NCBI RefSeq assembly: GCF_027409185.1
Contig: NC_084468.1
Coordinates: forward strand, 103,974,001-104,038,000
Length of the DNA stretch: 64,000 nucleotides
Origin: Cynocephalus volans
Taxonomy: Eukaryota > Chordata > Mammalia > Dermoptera > Cynocephalidae
Reading direction: 5' to 3'
Made by a program: the position numbers and the translations under genes. Position 1 is the stretch's first letter, and every line of letters starts with the position of its first letter. Below are positions 44,095 to 55,450 of the stretch, in pieces. A model generated the notes under the pieces. The model saw only the letters and a list, made by a program, of their open reading frames with translations, did not search any database and was not told the DNA's origin.

Positions 44095-45119
44095 CTCCCT
44101 CGTGCTCTGTTGGTGAGAAAGGCAGCAAATGTGGGCTTAGTATAAAAGTAGGAGTAGCTGGTGAGCGTCTCCTTGGCTGTGTGAGCCTCTGCAAGAGAAC
44201 TTTAAATCACCAGCAGTAGCAACAGTGGAGTTTTTCCCCAACCCACAATCAGCCTCAAAGTAAGAGAGGGCTGGTGGATAGCAGGGAAAATGCTTCTGGG
44301 AGGGCCTGAGGTGTCTTCTTTCACACTGCTTGTCCCCACCCCCACTGGAATGCCCCAGAGCACCACCACCACCTGCTCAGACTTGCATTCCAGGAAAAAT
44401 ACAAATATTAAAGGCACATTAGGCCCTACTGGGATTTGCAGATGACGAATTAGTGATTAGTCAGAGAGTTGCATAACTGTTAAATATGGGTTTCCAAATG
44501 TTTATCCATCGTGTTGATTACCTATATATGTATTATTTAGCACTTAGGATAAACTTTTGTTATCTGCTATTCCTTCCAACCAGCATATTTTCTCCAGAAG
44601 TTAACAACAATCCGTTTTAAAAGGTCTTGTGTTTGACTGGGATATTAATTTTTTCCCATGTATCAGAAATAAAACAAAACAATAACAACAAAATACATTG
44701 TTTCAAAGCTCCAAATCTTAACACTTATTTTGGAGGGTATAATTTAGTGACAGTTCCAAATAATGATTAATGTCCCATGAAAATGGTTTTGTTTGTTTAA
44801 AAATATAGAAGCTACCATTTAAATCTCATCTTCAGTAATTCACTGACATTACCTTACATTTTTTCTTAGAAATTATCTTTACTCTCTCTTATGTTTCAGA
44901 TAATCCAGTATTACCTAAAATGGAAAGCATGCAATTTTTATTAATAAAGACATAAAGTAGCAAAACGATAGTCCGTAGACATTGTGAGTAATACCACTGT
45001 CATTTTATTCCTCAACATTACAGACAAAAATGCCCTGCAATCTTTCAGAAAAATCAATTGCTTCTAATTATGTTCTAATATGTTTACGTAACTTCATCTT
45101 CATTGTTCTAAAACACACA

Positions 45120-45150
<31 letters not shown>

Positions 45151-46160
45151 TACATTTTTATACAGTATGCTTTTTGAAAATGAAACTTTTAATATACTCA
45201 TATGTGCATCCTAAGAGGACTTTAATCCGTCTGTTTTTCACCTGGTGATTCACTCAAACTGAACTCACGTGAATACATTAACTAATGCTGTAAAGATGCC
45301 TACTAGTTTTTGTTGTTTTTTTTTTAAGGCCTTTTAATAAGCAGGAAGGTTTTTTGATGGCCCAAAAGGAAATGAAGACCTAGGTTTGGTTCAGATATTG
45401 AAATCGTGGTGCATCATACCAGGTTTGGCCATTCTAAATTTTACAATAATGTTTACTTCTTTTACTGTGATGCTTTATTTCCCCTTCCTCCCCCCATAAA
45501 TATATTACTATTTCACTCATAATGAAGGCAATATCTAATTATTCTAGGCCTTACAATAAGTAGGAAGAAATAGTAGAAATAAAAAGGAAATAATGATATT
45601 TTTTGAGTGAGAAATTGAATTAGAAAAATAAAAGAAGCATGAGCCAGGCATAGGTAGCCAATGTGAAATTACTGTAGAATAAATCATTCTTATTGGAAGA
45701 TTTTTGCTTCATGATGTGCCATTACAGATTATGTGAGGCCCAGAAATCTTATGGTGCTGTTGAAATGGGGAAATATACAATAGGTATTATCCACTGAATG
45801 AATAAATGAACAGTACTTGAATGAATGAATGATCAGTAATATCAAATGGAGCATCTGATACACTGTTAAACTGTTTTACTGGCATAAGAAGTAGAGGTAG
45901 TCCTAGCAGATCATTGTCAAAACTAGTCATTTATTTCTTTAGAAAACTGATTTTTTTTTTTTTTTTTTTTTTTTGCTCTTGCCTTTCTTTATTCTTAAAA
46001 CCCAAATAAAATAAAGGGCAGGCCATTTGACCAGGGCTTTGGTTCCATTTCTCTACTCATGTCTCAGTTTCACCCTTTGGATCTGAGATTTGATTTTACT
46101 GTTCTTGTGACATGCTAAGGTAGGTAGCCTGTTACTGTTTCATATATACTGAAAGAAGAC
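44095..46160. other. Intergenic sequence with simple repeats only
   Basis: A CA microsatellite at about 45,111-45,150 and a T-run at about 45,951-45,974. No gene or transposon identified with confidence. Confidence 0.5.
45111..45150. repeat. (CA)n microsatellite
   Basis: ACACAC run interrupted once by AAACAC. Confidence 0.95.
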
Positions 46161-46164
46161 ATGC

Positions 46165-46930
46165 ACTTCTGGGTCAGACACAAAGAACTTTATTACTCAG
46201 GGCATCACAAGCAGCATCAACATCAGCATGTTTGTGTCAGTTCACCTTGCCCCAAGCCCCATAGGGGTGACACGATATGACCCAGATGGATGCCACACAC
46301 ACAGTGGGTTTGCATCCCAGCTAAGGAACGCTACACTTAGAGAATCCATTGCTTTGACAATAATCAGTTAGAAAAACTGCCCTTTTCCCCAGATGGAGAT
46401 ATTACCTCACCTGTCAAGGTTGCTTGCTGCAAACATAACCCTGAGAAATGGCTGGAGAAAAGAGACATCAGGACCTTGCATTCTGGCACACCCAGAAAGA
46501 CATACAAGAGTGTCCTGACACTAGCTTTCCCCCATTGCCTCTATCAACATCCATGGGAAGAAGACCTTGCCCTGACAACTATCCAGAAGAGTCCTAAGCT
46601 TCCTTGTGATTGGACCATACATGAGTTAATCACTGGGGCCAAGGAAATCTCCCTGATTTAGACCTAGGTTTTGTGCCCATTCCTGACAAATCTCTGTAAA
46701 GGAGGAAGGATTACACTGATTGCCTTAGGACAATCAACCCCTACATAATCCTGGGCTGGGAGGATCAGTTTTACCTAAGCCAACAACTACTAACCAATAG
46801 GGGATGGGAGAATGCTCCGGAGGGAGCCATTACCTACTCCATATGGTCTCTATATGATATAATTTAGGCATCTGGGTCTATTTCAGATTTTTCCAAATCA
46901 AATAAAGTGAAGAAAAAATAAGTTAGAACT
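46165..46930. other. LTR-like sequence(s), family unknown
   Basis: On the minus strand, 46,200-46,150 reads GAGTAATAAAGTTCTTTGTG and on to TCTGACCCAGAAG, like the R-U5 end of an LTR. On the plus strand, 46,780-46,920 has ACTAACCAATAGGGGATG and CAAATCAAATAAAGTGAAG, like a CCAAT box and a polyadenylation signal. Two opposing elements, or one rearranged, are possible. The open frame at 46,476-46,661 shows no domain. Confidence 0.3.
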
Positions 46931-46984
46931 CTTTGGCTCTCTTTTTTATACCTATACCTTCATTCTGGGAAATCTTATCTACTC

Positions 46985-47600
46985 TTTCTACTCATACTAA
47001 TTGAGCACCAATTACTTGTCAGAAACCATATTAGATTTGAGGATAAAATTCTGAGTAAGACAGAAATGACTCCTAATCTCCAGAGTAGTAATCTAGTGTA
47101 GGATTGAGATCATCTAAGAGACCATTAGAATGAGAAGGAAAGTACAGAGTGGTGATAGCATTGGAAGGAGCACCCAGCCTGAATGCTGGGGGGTCAGGAG
47201 AGGCTTCCTGGAGAATGTAGCCTCTAATCTGAGGCCAGAAAAATGACTAGGAATCATCAGGTGACGTATGTGTGGGCGAGGACTAGCTAGCTTGGAGGAA
47301 TGCCTAAGCAGATGAATTCAAGGTGCGGAACAGTGAGCAATGAGGTGGAGAAGAAGTGGGGAGTGGGAGGAAGAAACTGTTATCTTTGTAAAGAGATTTT
47401 GGCTTTATTCTGGGAGCCCTTGAAGATTTTAAACAGAGTAAAAACAAGATAGATATTGTATTTCAGAAATTTCATACTGGCTGTAGAATGAAAAATGAAT
47501 CAGAGGTGGAAGTGAAAGAGCACATTTGCAACCTATTTAGAAGTTGGACCCACAGGTCTCAACAGATAATTGGATGCATGAGATGAGCATAAAGAGGTAT
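46985..47600 (-). mobile_element. L2 LINE remnant, reverse orientation
   Basis: GAGCACCAATTACTTGTCAG, AGGAGAGGCTTCCTGGAG and TTGGCTTTATTCTGGGAGCC, then TTCATACTGGCTGTAGAATG, follow the reversed L2 order. It continues at 48160-48700 after intervening repeats. Confidence 0.7.
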
Positions 47601-47629
47601 CTAAGGCCTGGAGGCAGGAGAGCAATGAT

Positions 47630-47825
47630 TAAGAACAGATATTTTAAATTCAGGCATACAAAAGTTCAAATAGTGCCTCTACCATTTAGGATCTAAGGCT
47701 TAGTCGGTTACCTGTAAAAGAGAGAGATAATAACTACCCAGTATGGTTGTTTTGAAGATAAATAAAATACTGTCTATCTGTAAAGTTCCTGGCACCGAGT
47801 AAATCTTCAATAAATTATAGAAGTT
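47630..47825 (+). mobile_element. MIR SINE remnant
   Basis: GTGCCTCTACCATTTAGG, GAGATAATAACTACCCAGTA, CCTGGCACCGAGTAAATC and TTCAATAAATTATAG are in MIR order. Confidence 0.75.
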
Positions 47826-47884
47826 CTAATTCCCTGGTTCTGTCTAGAGGACCTGGTTGAATGGGAGAAGCTATTCACTGAATG

Positions 47885-48130
47885 TAGCAGTTAGGTATGT
47901 GCTGGCTGCAAGTAACAATGAGCTTGACCTATATAATTTAAACAAATATGGGTGATTTTTCTCACACAATAAGAGGACTGGAGGTCGACAGCTGTTGGCA
48001 TGGATTCATTCAGGACTGGAGTCTCTGAAGTTTTATTAGACTTTGCCTCATGGTCACAATATGGCTGTCCCAGTTCCAGCCTGCAGTATCACATTTACAT
48101 TTAAGTCAGAGTTGAAGAGAACCAGACATA
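47885..48130. mobile_element. Unclassified mammalian repeat
   Basis: TGCTGGCTGCAAGTAACAAT and CCTCATGGTCACAATATGGC are typical of a widespread old repeat I cannot name. It separates two parts of an L2. Confidence 0.4.
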
Positions 48131-48159
48131 AGAGAAAGCTAATAGGTTAGTCAATTATA

Positions 48160-48700
48160 TTGAGATGGGGAACATAGGAGGAGAAACAGAATTTGGGGCG
48201 GATAATTAACTTGGTTTTGAATATACTGAGTTTTCGTTTTCTGTAATAAATTCACACATAGAAATAGACTTAACAGTTGGTTATATTGGCCTGCAGCTAA
48301 GGAAAGATATCTGAGGTTGAGGGAGATGGTTGAATTCTGCATGGCAAATGAGAGAACTCACAGAAAGGGTAGAAAGTGAGAAAAAAAGAGGACAGACCAT
48401 AGCCCTAATGAACACCAACATTTAATGGACAAGTAGAAACAGAGAACTTGCCAAAGAAGAGAGAGATGAGTGGCTAGGGAGGCAATAGGAAAGCCAAGAG
48501 CTTTCTGGGTCCTAGAAGCCTAAAGGAAAAACAATTTAAGGAGGACATGGTCATTAATATCAAGTACTACACAAACACAAGGAGGTTGTAAGTGACCTTG
48601 CCCACAGCATTTCCTGTTACGGAGACAGAAGCTAAACTGGAGTGGATTGAGGAACAGAAGAAACATGAGACAGTGGAAAGAACAAATGCGAAAAGTTCTT
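48160..48700 (-). mobile_element. L2 ORF2 remnant, reverse orientation (continuation)
   Basis: AATTAACTTGGTTTTGAATA, CTAATGAACACCAACATTTA and GACAGAAGCTAAACTGGAG match the deeper reversed L2 ORF2 order. Confidence 0.6.
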
Positions 48701-49410
48701 TTTTTCTTTTTTCTCAAAGCTCTTATTTTAGGATGTCACTTCTAGCATTTTTTTTTTTTTAAGAAAAGTTTTGGAAGTCAATTCACATGTCAGAAGAGAA
48801 TCAAACTTGGGATGAGTATATGGCCCTCATGACTTTCAAAGGGTCTCTTCCAGTGTCAACAGTCTCTGATCTCATTGTCCTCTTTATTCCAGCGATGAGG
48901 CACAAGTAAAATCACTTGATACATGTGGACTCCGGGGAGCAGGAGCTGTGTAAACGTTCATTGTGTAGTTCTTCCTAGCACTGAAACAGGCAGAACGTCC
49001 GGAAGTCACTTTTGTCTGGTACCACGCAGACCACAGACTAACTTTCCCAGGCCCTTCTTTATTTAGTGTTTTTATGTCAATGAATGTTAAGAGAAATAAA
49101 ACTGTTAGGGGAAAATAAAAACATCCCATTTGTACATTTTTGGTAGATTGCACTTAGGTTTAAAACATTAAAATATTTTGGACCACATATAAAGTCTACT
49201 TTTATATTGGACCACCCAAATTCAGAACATGTGATAAGAGACTAAAAATGAGAAACTTACAGGTAGCATTGTATGCAATTAACTGACTATTGGATTCTGG
49301 TATAAGAAGATCAGCAAGAAAGAAGAAAATAAAACACTTATTTAAAATTAAAATACCCCAAACCATGCAATAGATGTAGTTACAAAAATGTCATTTCCAG
49401 GTTAAAATTC
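48701..49410. other. SYNPO2 upstream flank, nothing recognised
   Basis: No gene or repeat of note other than a T-run near 48,750. Confidence 0.5.
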
Positions 49411-49414
49411 ATTT

Positions 49415-49650
49415 CCTCTCTCTCTCTCTCTCTGTCTCTGTCTCTCTCCCTCCCTCTCCCTCTCTGTCTCTCTCTCTCTCCCTCTGTCTCTCTCTGTCTC
49501 TCTCACTCTTTCTCTCTCTTTCTCCCCCCTCTCTCTGTCTCTTTCTCTGTCTCTCTCTTTCTCTCTGTCTCTCCCTCCTCCCTCTCTCTCTCTCTCCCCC
49601 TCCCTCCCCCTCCCTCCCCGTCTCCCTCCTCCTTTCCCCCCCTCTTCTAA
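49415..49650 (+). repeat. 235-bp polypyrimidine (TC/CCCTCC) tract
   Basis: An almost unbroken pyrimidine strand, starting as (TC)n, passing through (TCTCTG) and TTTCTC variants, and ending in CCCTCC and CCCCTC blocks. It lies about 0.7 kb upstream of the SYNPO2 ATG. Such mirror-like Pu/Py tracts can form triplex DNA. Confidence 0.95.
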
Positions 49651-49934
49651 ATATAAATCATAGTTCAGGAAAGTACTTTTCAGACTAAGAGGTTTTTTTA
49701 AAAAATTACTATTTATGCTTTCCTTTATTTTTTCTTCTTATGGGATTACTTCTTCAGGCTGCAGACAGAAAAGTAATAGTTTAATTCACTTTAACTCCCT
49801 TTTGTCTATTTCATTCCTCAATGAGGTAATTCTCAAACTATTTTTTTGAGAGAACCCAATCCTCTATTAGTTGAGAGCTCGTACTTTAGGATGTCACGCG
49901 TGGCACGGAGATTAAAACTTCCCTGTGTCCTCCA

Positions 49935-49944
49935 CTATTTATAG
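49935..49944 (+). promoter_or_regulatory. MEF2-type site CTATTTATAG
   Basis: Perfect match to the MEF2 consensus YTAWWWWTAR, 421 bp before the SYNPO2 ATG. MEF2 drives muscle genes, and SYNPO2 is strongly expressed in striated and smooth muscle. The same bases could act as a TATA-like element. Use is inferred. Confidence 0.6.
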
Positions 49945-50187
49945 AATTATTAACCGTAAGCTTTCCACTCAGACTTTCTTTCAAACGGTGGGCTGTAACC
50001 CGTTAGTGCAAGGGAACTTTTGCTCTCCCTCTCCGCGGTCCTCCCCCCAGCCCCATCTCGCCCCGACTGGGGACACTCTCCCGCGCGTGAGGCCGCTTCC
50101 CTTCCCTGAAGGTGGGCCGAGCAAAGGCGCGTGACGCAGGAGTGGGCTGTGTCCTCGGTGCGGGCGAGCGCCTCTGCCTCCTCGTCA

Positions 50188-50211
50188 ATGATCGCAGTAG
50201 CGGCGCAGTTC

Positions 50212-50242
<31 letters not shown>

Positions 50243-50259
50243 AGGCTCTGCGCGTCTGA
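50188..50259 (+). CDS. Candidate upstream ORF in the SYNPO2 5' UTR, polyalanine
   Basis: ATG at 50188, 23 codons, stop TGA at 50257-50259. The predicted peptide is mostly alanine because it reads through the (GCG)n repeat. It ends 106 nt before the SYNPO2 ATG, so reinitiation is possible. The Kozak context is moderate at best (no purine G at +4). It matters only if the transcript starts upstream of 50188, which is not proven. Confidence 0.35.
50213..50241 (+). repeat. (GCG)n trinucleotide repeat
   Basis: About nine GCG/GCA triplets in the GC-rich 5' UTR region of SYNPO2. Confidence 0.9.
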
Positions 50260-50365
50260 CTCTGCGTCCTTTGCCAGCGCCCGAAGCTGAGTGCGCATCC
50301 TCCACTGTCCCCAACCTTCCGCTGTCTTTTCAAACTCTTCATGCTGCCCAACTAAAAGGAAAAAG

Positions 50366-50470
50366 ATGGGCACGGGGGATTTTATCTGCATTTCCATGAC
50401 TGGAGGGGCGCCCTGGGGGTTCAGGCTGCAAGGTGGCAAGGAGCAGAAGCAGCCCTTACAAGTTGCAAAG
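50366..50470 (+). CDS. SYNPO2: SYNPO2 (synaptopodin-2 / myopodin) first coding exon, 35 codons
   Basis: SYNPO2 is an actin-binding and -bundling scaffold of the Z-disc and of smooth-muscle dense bodies. It partners with alpha-actinin, filamin and BAG3 in chaperone-assisted autophagy. The exon encodes the N-terminus MGTGDFICISMTGG, then APWGFRLQGG and KEQKQPLQVAK, identical as far as I recall to mammalian SYNPO2. It contains the start of the N-terminal PDZ domain; the carboxylate-binding loop is P-W-G-F at about residues 16-19. The exon ends in phase 0 at AAG|GTAGGAACC, donor at 50471. The upstream in-frame methionine at 50291 is not used as start because the known protein begins at 50366, and its context (AAGATGG) fits Kozak rules. 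The remaining exons lie to the right of the window. Isoforms that start further downstream exist in other mammals and would not include this exon. Confidence 0.97.
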
Positions 50471-51639
50471 GTAGGAACCTGAAAGGTGTTACCGCTGCTC
50501 TGTGCCGGGAAGGGAAGGAGAGAATGAAAGTAACCTGTTGATGGGGTTTTCAAGTTCAGATGCAGAAGTCTATATATTAGTTTGATTTGGGTGCTGACGT
50601 TAAATTTAAATAGGATGTGAGTTGGCTTTTTTTTTTTTCTTTTAAAGAAACTTTGGACAGTAGTATATACTATATACTATGTAATTAACTTGCAATTGGT
50701 GGGGGGTCTGGGTGGGGGGGAGAGTGCCATATTTATCAGCTGAAGAAAAGGACTAGTTAATCATGTTCTGACAACCAGCAAGACACTGGGAAAGTTTTCT
50801 TCCAGGCAATATTGGAATATTCAGTTGAGTTATTGTTTCTGTCACTTTACTGGGCTCTGGCAGTGGAGAAATGCTCAGCTCAGTGTAATCATTTGGTTTG
50901 GCTATTTTGGGGACTCTTATAAAGTGTTGGTAGTGACATTTAGTATGCAGCATTCAGGAAAAGGCCAATTTTGGGCAATAATTTTTAAAGTATGATGAAA
51001 TGTCATAAAAAGCTACTTAAAAGAATACCCTTTTAAGGATTTGACAAATAAATGCAAAAATCCACGGACTGTATTCCATCATGTGTACACTGGTTAAGAA
51101 ATCAAAATAACATTCAAAGATCCTGGAAATACATTGTACCTAAAAGGTAATTTTGTAATGCATCTAATACGTATTTAAGATTCGTATGTTTTTCTTGCCA
51201 TTGGTTTGTTTGTTTCTAAGCTTAATTGAGTTTGCTCAAGGGGAATTTGCTACTGTTCAGTTGGTATTCAGCTAAAGTAAATTTTAAAATACATGCAATT
51301 AGGCAAACTTTTACTGATTTTAATACAAATTGTAGTGTTGTATGAAAGAGCATATGAGAGCATTGGAGATTAATTTCCTATTTAATACGTATATTAAAAA
51401 TGGAGCTCTCTTTATGAAATATATAGGCCACTGTCTTTGTAGTTATTCTTTCTCTTTGGCTTTTACTTTTAAAAAAATGTTCCATGTGAAGAAAGGCGTT
51501 TCTTTGAAATTTTCTGCTCCCAGGCATCTATCAGAAAATCCTTTCATAAAGTGATGGTAGAATCCTGCCACCTAGTGAAAATTGCAAACATCAAGAATGA
51601 AGCATATAAAACAGAAGATAAAAAACAGAATTTTTATAA

Positions 51640-51740
51640 CTGGAAAGTTCCTCACAGACCTCCAGTTCAACCCATTTATTTTAGATGAGGAAAGAGCCCA
51701 GAGAGGCTAAGGAGCTTGCCTTGAGTCTTCAGCGTGGAAC
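51640..51740 (-). mobile_element. MIR-family fragment
   Basis: TTTTAGATGAGGAAAGAGCC, CAGAGAGGCTAAGGAGCTTG and GGAACTGGCAGAGTGATT are in reversed MIR order. Confidence 0.7.
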
Positions 51741-51990
51741 TGGCAGAGTGATTAAAGGAAAAGAAAGGTGGTTTCATTGGGTTTCTTTAGGAGTCAATAG
51801 CAGGCAACATCAGATAAAATATGAATGCCTAATTCAGCATATGTAGAATTCATGAGACTGAAGCAGATTTGTTCTGAGTCTAGAATAGCAGTTGGCTGGC
51901 TCCACTTCCTGAGATTTGGGTTCTATTCCAGCTCTGATCTAACTTGCAGCTTGTCCTCAGACAAATCTCTCATCCTTCCTATCTCATCTG

Positions 51991-51992
<2 letters not shown>

Positions 51993-52039
<47 letters not shown>
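51993..52039. repeat. (GT)n microsatellite
   Basis: About 23 GT units in SYNPO2 intron 1. Confidence 0.95.
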
Positions 52040-52041
<2 letters not shown>

Positions 52042-52619
52042 GAAAGAGAGAGACCAAAGTTGAGTGGGGTGGGAAAGGAGAGCGATAAGGAAGAAATTGG
52101 ACTATACAAACCAAGAAGCTCTATCCTGCTCGAGTATTCTACGATTCTAATAGTATATAATTTTAAAATCATTTGCCTGCTAGTTGAAATGTGGGGACAG
52201 AAGTGACTGAAAGCTGTTATTCTCTGGTGGCTTTTTGGTAGCTAGGCCTGAAGAATAGTGTGGGTAGTGGGTTTCTCCTGAGTTATAGATATGCTAATTT
52301 CAAAATGGAACCACCCTATGGTGACTCTGAAGAACTGAAGCAAATTGCTAGGGAAAGGTGCTGTGGGGGCATTTCTCTGCTGATGACATCTCTACTGCCA
52401 GGATTCAGAGAGGCTGTTGGGCTATATGAGGGTCAAATAAACCATCCCTACACTTCCCTCAAATCATCTTTCCCAAAATACCCAGACAATGTATTTGTGG
52501 GTTTTAGAAGATCATTATTAAAGCATCTTGGCATTTGCTTTAATTTTCCAGGTTTTAGTTGTGAGTTATAGATTTTAAACTATTGTAAAATAAAAGTATC
52601 TGGATGTTTGTCTTAAGTC

Positions 52620-52620
<1 letters not shown>

Positions 52621-52700
<80 letters not shown>

Positions 52701-52702
52701 CA
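52621..52702. repeat. (GT)n(GA)n compound microsatellite
   Basis: About 22 GT units directly followed by about 19 GA units with one AA interruption. Confidence 0.95.
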
Positions 52703-52797
52703 TATAATCTACAGTCTATCCTTTTTCTATTATTAAAGAGACTAGGAGCCTTCTAAAGATGTATTAAAGTACTATGGCAATGCTCATTTTTGTTGGC

Positions 52798-52820
52798 TAT
52801 TATTATTATTATTATTATTT
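52798..52820. repeat. (TTA)n microsatellite
   Basis: Seven TTA/ATT units. Confidence 0.85.
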
Positions 52821-53630
52821 AGTTCAAGCTTATTATATTCAACTTCTTATACTAGCATTGTTTGTTCTAGAAAGGCTTTGGAGCAACGTGCTTTTCACTT
52901 TTCTATGTTATCAAGGCCATGGCGTCACTAGGATCACTGTTTTTTGTTTAAATCACTAAGTCCACTCAATTCTAGAAATGGTCCCTCATTGAGTTTAAGG
53001 TAAAGTAAAGGTTGCTTGGGCACAGACTTTCTCCTCTTCTAAGGATTGGTGTAATTAGGGCTGACGCACCTCCAAGTGGGAGGATAAAGGAAAGACACAG
53101 AAAGGCTAGGTAGAGGATGGTTGCCAGCAAACAAAAATGCTCACAGTTTTGAAGAACATGCAAAGGATTAATTTGGAAACTGAAGAAAAAAAATACTTCC
53201 AAAGAAAAGAAAATTTCAGCCAGTGCTTGAACCGTGCCACTCAAAATAGAAATGCTACAAAGCATTTCTATACACAAAAACAAATTTTGGCTTGTTGTGA
53301 AATATTTAAGTGTTTAGATTTTCCATAATTCTATATAAAATTAAAATCTAACAGGCTAAAACAGCACAAGAAAAACTAGTCTAATGTTATTAAGAATGAC
53401 AATAAGTTGAACAGCTGTATAATTCCCATTAAATGTCCTTCTACTGACAACGTTTAATTACTTTTGAGAGATGTTCAAACATTTTTAGTATGTGGATGGT
53501 AGGTTGAAATGTCCACAAACCCCAAAATTTGAAGATCACTAACTGGAATATTGATAGTGAAACTTTTCATTGACATTGAAGCTCAGTGCCATAATATTCT
53601 GTCTTGTTTTCAAAAATAAACTGAATTTTT

Positions 53631-53804
53631 TTCTTTTTCATTTTTTTTAAAAGATGACCAGTAAGGGGATCTTAACCCTTGACTTGGTGTTGTCAGCACC
53701 ACGCTCTCCCAAATGAGCTAACCCGCCATCCCTATATGGGATCCGAACCCTTGGCCTTGGTGTTATCAGCACCACACTCTCCTAAGTGAGCCATGGGCCA
53801 GCCC
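53631..53804 (-). mobile_element. tRNA-Ile-derived dimeric SINE (colugo-type)
   Basis: Reversed tail at left, GATGACCAGTAAGGGGATCT, GGTGTTGTCAGCACCACGC, GCCATCCCTATATGGGATCC and GGTGTTATCAGCACCACAC. Target duplication TAAACTGAATTTTT at 53617-53630 and 53805-53818. Confidence 0.95.
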
Positions 53805-54898
53805 TAAACTGAATTTTTGAAAGGTCCAAATAATTAGTAACATTAGTCTGGTTTTTAAATGTTTATGTTTCTTTTAATTTATATTCTAAATGTATGTGAT
53901 AGAATACAAACATTTCTAATACTGAGTCGTAGGATAATACTCTGAAACTATATTTTTGAGAGGTCATCCACAGAAACAAATTTATCCAGACATAAAACCC
54001 CATTGTGTGTATGCAACTGTCCTTATGAAAAAGGTGTTAGCACTTTTACTTTACAAAACTCTCTTTTGGGACATGTACTTACACCGCTATGTTTCTGGAC
54101 ATAATCTTGGAAAATCACTTGAAATATCTTCATATAAAATAGGGAGAAATTTTTGTTTTGCGAACAAATCTTGTATATAATTCAAAAGTAACTCATATTT
54201 TGAAAATAATGAACAAAGAAACATTTGGACTGTTTATTGTTTACCTATTTTAGTATACTGTAGTTAGAAATTTATTTTTTTTCAAACTTAAAAACCACTG
54301 TACTTATTCTCCTATTGAATTTTAATTCTGAGTTTCAAATAACTTTTTATTAAAATTGAGATGACAAATTACAATCATTCATTTCATGAAGCAGAAATGG
54401 ATTTAATGATTCTTATCTGTTACTGTATATGTGTTCTTTAAAACCTTGAATAAAAATGTATTATATAGGAAAAAGTGCATTTTAAATAATATAATTTTTA
54501 TCCCTTGGTGCCATCAGTGAAGTTTCTAAAATATTTCAAATAGAATAATTCCAGAAATATAGCCATTTCTAAAGGGGAAAAAAAGGTTTTAATGCGTTTG
54601 AATGTGTCTATTTAAGAATAAATACTCCTTACTATATATGAAAAACTGGTAATATCTTTATTAGAAGATATGCCTAATCACTTACTTTTTTATTGATTTT
54701 TGAGCACTTTTTAGAAATTTTAAAGACAGGTATGCTTATAGAAGTCAATATACACTAGGAAAATCGATTAAGCAGATGTTCTAAAAAATTCTTATTTTGG
54801 AATTACATGCTTTAAGACAGATCATTGTTTGTTGAAAGATGACAATAAGATAAAATATTGACTATGCATGAACTTCGTCATTGTCTGGACATAGCACA

Positions 54899-54987
54899 TA
54901 TGAGCGTATTTCAAAGAGTTCATAGAAAAATAAAGTTGCTAAAAGATAATATGAATTTTTCCATGAACTTTTTGAAGATCCCTCATA
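54899..54987. mobile_element. Mariner-type MITE with terminal inverted repeats
   Basis: The left end TATGAGCGTATTTCAAAGAG and the reversed right end TATGAGGGATCTTCAAAAAG match over about 33 bp and both continue TTCAT.GAAAAAT. The ends fall on TA dinucleotides. About 89 bp, with almost no unique interior. Confidence 0.75.
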
Positions 54988-54989
54988 TG

Positions 54990-55090
54990 TAGCTCACATG
55001 TATAAAGCCCTTGCCATGTGCCAGGAAATGTTCCAACTACTTTGCAGGTATTATCTCTTCAAATGTTTCTCAAAACCTAAGAAGAAGGTA
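54990..55090 (-). mobile_element. MIR-family fragment
   Basis: AAAGCCCTTGCCATGTGCCA and TGCAGGTATTATCTCTTCAA resemble the reversed MIR 3' end. Confidence 0.5.
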
Positions 55091-55299
55091 TGAAAAATAT
55101 CCTCCATATGCAATGTCATTGTGACCTACACATTATACCTAATTGGACAGTATTTGTGTATTTTTCATGGAAATGGTTTTAAAGGATAAATGTAGCTTCC
55201 AAAATAATTTAACCTTCCTCTGTCAGTTAATAAGTGTTCAAGAAAACAAGCTAATGGATGTATTTGGCTAAAAATACTTCACATGTGTATATCTTATAA

Positions 55300-55450
55300 T
55301 TTTCCAAGTGTGTTAACAATATATTATCTCTTTTGATACCCATTGGGTTGAGCAAGTTTTATCGTTCTCATTTTATAGATGAAAAAACTGATTCTGAAAA
55401 AAATTAATTATTTGCAAAAAAAAATTATAGAAAGCAGTCTGAAGTCCTCT
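55300..55450 (-). mobile_element. MIR-family fragment
   Basis: CAATATATTATCTCTTTTGA and CATTTTATAGATGAAAAAAC are in reversed MIR order; diverged. Confidence 0.5.

Larger units (their letters stand above)
49930..50365 (+). promoter_or_regulatory. SYNPO2: SYNPO2 proximal promoter and 5' UTR region
   Basis: The GC and CpG content rises sharply from about 50,000 to 50,300 and ends just before the SYNPO2 ATG. A MEF2-type site is at 49935-49944. A (GCG)n run is at about 50,213-50,241 and a short upstream ORF at 50188-50259. The transcription start is not readable from sequence and probably lies in 50,000-50,180. Confidence 0.7.

Noticed and set aside
50003-50553. Minus-strand frames of 103-133 codons with polyalanine or polyarginine opposite SYNPO2 exon 1
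   Set aside because: They arise from the GCG repeat and GC-rich 5' UTR; the plus-strand SYNPO2 exon explains the region.
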